Assembly: GCF_021010565.1 (NCBI RefSeq) | Contig: NZ_JAJNAY010000001.1 | Span: forward strand, 2,832,001 to 2,896,000 | DNA length: 64,000 nt | Direction: 5' to 3' | DNA from: Chryseobacterium turcicum | GTDB taxonomy: Bacteria > Bacteroidota > Bacteroidia > Flavobacteriales > Weeksellaceae | Part shown: in pieces, positions 62,197 to 64,000 of the stretch | Position numbering within the stretch: the first letter of the stretch is position 1 | How the letters are laid out: every line of letters starts with the position of its first letter | The notes under the pieces: generated by a model | Databases searched by the model: none | Seen by the model: only the letters and a program-made list of their open reading frames with translations | Told to the model about the DNA's origin: nothing | Translations under genes and position numbers: made by a program

Positions 62197-62916
62197 ATGA
62201 ATCTGTACAATCTCATTATTCAGGATAAAGAAGCCGTAACGCTTGATGAAGTTTATCTTGAACCACAAAATAAACAGCAATTTGTACAGCTCATTAAAGA
62301 ACACACTTACAGTAAAGAACTTCAAGAATACGGACTTCCCATCAATAATAAAATACTTCTGGAAGGAAGTTCCGGTTGTGGAAAAACAATGACCGCAAAA
62401 GCGATTGCCAATGCGTTGGGGAAGAGCATTATCATTCTTAATCTGAGCAATATTGTTTCCTCAAGAATTGGTGAAACTTCTCAGAATATCAAGATGATTT
62501 TCGACAAAGCTGCAAGAGAAAGGTCGGTTCTGTTTCTGGACGAATTAGACCAAATCGGAAAAGCCCGCGGAAGCGACGATAAAGATGTTGGTGAAATGCG
62601 AAGACTCGTTAATACTTTGATTCAACTGATTGATTATTATCCTGAAAATGCGCTTTTATTGTGCGCTACCAATCACGCTGAGATTATTGATACCGCTTTA
62701 ATAAGACGTTTTCAATTAAAGATAAACTACAAAATGCCTTCTAAAGATTTTCTGGATGAATATTACGACCATCTTTTGTCTCAGTTTCCCGAAGAATTGA
62801 GAAATATTGAAAGAAAATATGAGATTTCGTTCGCCGAAGCGAAGGATTATACTTTTACGGTGGTGAAAGGGAATTTGATTGAAAAGTTGGAAGCCAAAAA
62901 TTCAATACTTCTATAA
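62197..62916 (+). CDS. AAA family ATPase
   Basis: 239 residues, a minimal single-module AAA+ protein. Walker A is 'GSSGCGKT' (57-64), Walker B 'VLFLDELDQ' (Asp116, Glu117), sensor 1 'LLLCATNHAEIIDTALIRRF' with arginine finger(s) at its end. The N-terminal ~50 residues recognise or hold a partner. The helical small domain is short, so it may need a partner or act as a hexameric adaptor. It resembles standalone AAA ATPases near restriction/defence genes, and an HNH endonuclease gene follows 137 bp downstream, although that gene seems a separate cassette. Confidence 0.85.
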   Translation: MNLYNLIIQDKEAVTLDEVYLEPQNKQQFVQLIKEHTYSKELQEYGLPINNKILLEGSSGCGKTMTAKAIANALGKSIIILNLSNIVSSRIGETSQNIKMIFDKAARERSVLFLDELDQIGKARGSDDKDVGEMRRLVNTLIQLIDYYPENALLLCATNHAEIIDTALIRRFQLKINYKMPSKDFLDEYYDHLLSQFPEELRNIERKYEISFAEAKDYTFTVVKGNLIEKLEAKNSILL

Positions 62917-63026
62917 ATATTGAGATAAAGATTTTTCTTTCAATGTTGAATTAAAATTGTTTTGAACTAGATAATTATATTACTTTAGCGCAATTAGTTT
63001 CGATTGACGTAATGTGTGAAGCGAAA

Positions 63027-63047
63027 CGTTAACAGTAATTTTAAAAC
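63027..63047. repeat. Direct repeat at left edge of the HNH cassette
   Basis: CGTTAACAGTAATTTTAAAA and a following C match CGTTAGCAGAAATTTTAAAC at 63877-63896 with three differences. The two copies frame the HNH gene (~850 bp apart), as recombination-site halves frame a gene cassette. Confidence 0.55.
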
Positions 63048-63053
63048 AACAAC

Positions 63054-63749
63054 ATGAATATTGAAAATTTAGACGATTACGTAATTTCAAAAGTAATTTA
63101 TGCTTATTTGATAGAATCTAAAAGTCATAGGCAAATACAAAAAGAAATTTTAGGATTACCTGCTCCACAAAAAGGTGGTGGTTTTGTTACAATGGAAGTT
63201 TTACACCATTTTAATCTAAAAAAAGAAGCAAAAGGAATTCTAAGTGAGAACCTAAATCAATTAGATACTCTTAATGTTGAAGTTCAAGAAATTATCTGTG
63301 AATTTTTAAATATTCAAGCTGAAGCAGAAGCCTTAATCCAGAAAAAGCAAATAAACCCTAATAACAATAAAACAGAACGATTAACAACAGTAAAAGCTCG
63401 AGTTTATCAAGATGTTTTAAAGAAACATGTATCTGAAAACTATAATCATTGTTGTTCACTTTGTGAAAATGATCAACCTGAATTATTGGTAGCAAGTCAT
63501 ATAGTTCCATGGAAAAGTGATGAATCTAAAAGATTAGATTTAGATAATTGTATATTATTATGTAATTTTCATGATAAATTATTTGATAAAGGTTTTATAA
63601 CATTAACCGACGAATATTCGGTTTTAATTTCTGAAAAGCTAAGTGTTAATATTGCTAAACAAATTACTAATACAACTTTTCAAACTCCAAAATTTGAAAG
63701 CCCTAATAGTGAAAATCTAAAATTACATAGAGAAGAAATATTTAGATAA
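63054..63749 (+). CDS. HNH endonuclease
   Basis: 231 residues. The C-terminal HNH module is complete: zinc-type 'CCSLCEND' (Cys134, Cys137), 'ASHIVPWKSD' (His149), 'LDLDNCILLCNFHDKLFD' (Asn165, His173). This is the pattern of McrA/restriction-type HNH nucleases. The N-terminal ~110 residues are helical ('YLIESKSHRQIQKEILGLPA') and presumably give specificity; no methylase accompanies it. It is flanked by similar repeats and an attC-like palindrome follows its stop, suggesting a recently acquired defence cassette. Confidence 0.88.
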   Translation: MNIENLDDYVISKVIYAYLIESKSHRQIQKEILGLPAPQKGGGFVTMEVLHHFNLKKEAKGILSENLNQLDTLNVEVQEIICEFLNIQAEAEALIQKKQINPNNNKTERLTTVKARVYQDVLKKHVSENYNHCCSLCENDQPELLVASHIVPWKSDESKRLDLDNCILLCNFHDKLFDKGFITLTDEYSVLISEKLSVNIAKQITNTTFQTPKFESPNSENLKLHREEIFR

Positions 63750-63755
63750 AAACGG

Positions 63756-63885
63756 CTGCTAACAAGGGTTTACGTCAGGCGAGCTGAAGTGTAAAATCGA
63801 AGTTTTATTTTTTCATTGAAGTTTACATTTATGAAGTTTCGTACTTCGAGTACCGCCTGAACGCAAAGTCCCCAACCGTTAGCAG
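63756..63885. repeat. attC-like imperfect palindrome after the HNH gene
   Basis: CTGCTAAC (63756-63763) pairs with GTTAGCAG (63878-63885), and inside it CAGGCG (63776-63781) pairs with CGCCTG (63854-63859) around a ~70-nt arm. Layout resembles an integron attC site, but the terminal GTTAGCA differs from the GTTRRRY core. Comparable palindromes are, as I recall, scattered in Bacteroidetes genomes. Confidence 0.55.
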
Positions 63886-63911
63886 AAATTTTAAACATAC
63901 ACTCGTCACAA

Positions 63912-64000
63912 ATGAAATTTATTATATTTTTTCTTGGGATTTCTACCTTTTGCTTCTCGCAAAAAATAAGTTTTATTTACGAAACAAAATACAAACTGAA
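63912..64000 (+). CDS. Start of a GLPGLI-family-like secreted protein (3' end outside window)
   Basis: 29 codons visible. The signal peptide 'MKFIIFFLGISTFCFSQ' is followed by 'KISFIYETKYKL', the beginning typical of GLPGLI family proteins ('FIYEYxYK'). The rest is cut by the window edge. It begins 16 bp after the right-hand repeat of the HNH cassette, so the cassette was inserted upstream of this gene. Confidence 0.55.
   Translation, partial: MKFIIFFLGISTFCFSQKISFIYETKYKL

Noticed and set aside
63756..63885. Classical integron attC site
   Set aside because: The outer box GTTAGCA does not fit the GTTRRRY core and no integrase is in the window, so it is described only as attC-like.
1..64000. 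CRISPR array or prophage
   Set aside because: No regularly spaced short repeats, cas genes, or phage structural or integrase genes were seen.

Overview
The window reads as a low-GC (roughly one third G+C) chromosomal segment from a flavobacterium, most likely Chryseobacterium or a close relative in the Weeksellaceae. This rests on protein families: a type IX secretion (T9SS) sorting domain, a GLPGLI-type protein start, C39-exported peptides with the 'MKNLKK' double-glycine leader, DUF4377 and DUF6268 proteins, LytTR two-component regulation, and weak Shine-Dalgarno usage. No rRNA, phage or complete IS element was seen. One tRNA (Arg, anticodon TCG) is present.

Layout. 1-4.2 kb: the end of a three-gene cluster that looks like a Bacteroidetes version of a chaperone/usher system (PapD-like chaperone C-terminus, a tandem-duplicated secreted subunit, a 931-residue outer-membrane usher-like protein). 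4.5-8.4 kb: a FabH-like synthase, a glycoside hydrolase remnant, two GNAT acetyltransferases, and a Crp/Fnr regulator divergent from a CatA-like acetyltransferase with a palindrome between them. 8.5-14.6 kb: a heavy-metal RND efflux operon in which the CzcA pump is fused to its TolC-like outer-membrane partner. 14.6-22.4 kb: a peptide-export locus with four small double-glycine precursors (three of them under 60 residues), a C39 ABC transporter, an HlyD adaptor, a fused pseudo-C39/VKOR/thioredoxin protein, two small HTH proteins, and a four-helix-bundle gene flanked by inverted repeats inside the export operon. 22.7-25.4 kb: a TPR/HTH lipoprotein and a LuxR-type regulator. 25.5-34.4 kb: a secreted-protein operon with a 1850-residue calcium-repeat protein, bracketed by a 252-bp direct repeat derived from the end of an XRE-pentapeptide gene. 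35.6-37.7 kb: a T9SS cargo protein.

37.9-44.9 kb: probably the most interesting locus. It encodes a membrane protein, a c-heme lipoprotein, a 1040-residue protein that joins an N-terminal heme-catalase-like domain to a LodA-like cysteine-tryptophylquinone (CTQ) oxidase, and a LodB-like flavoprotein. A LodA-type enzyme makes H2O2, and here the H2O2-handling domain is in the same chain. 45-60 kb: mostly ordinary chromosome (tRNA, outer-membrane barrel, long TPR protein, amino-acid permease, Mpo1-like, SPFH, dGTPase, a formamidopyrimidine-glycosylase gene broken by an in-frame TGA, a methyltransferase, a LytTR/histidine-kinase pair). 61-64 kb: a 26-codon membrane peptide behind a sigma-54-like promoter, a three-way-junction RNA leader in front of mepB, an AAA ATPase, and an HNH endonuclease that looks like a mobile gene cassette with an attC-like palindrome, followed by the start of a GLPGLI-like gene.

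All family assignments were made by reading the sequence. No database search was run.
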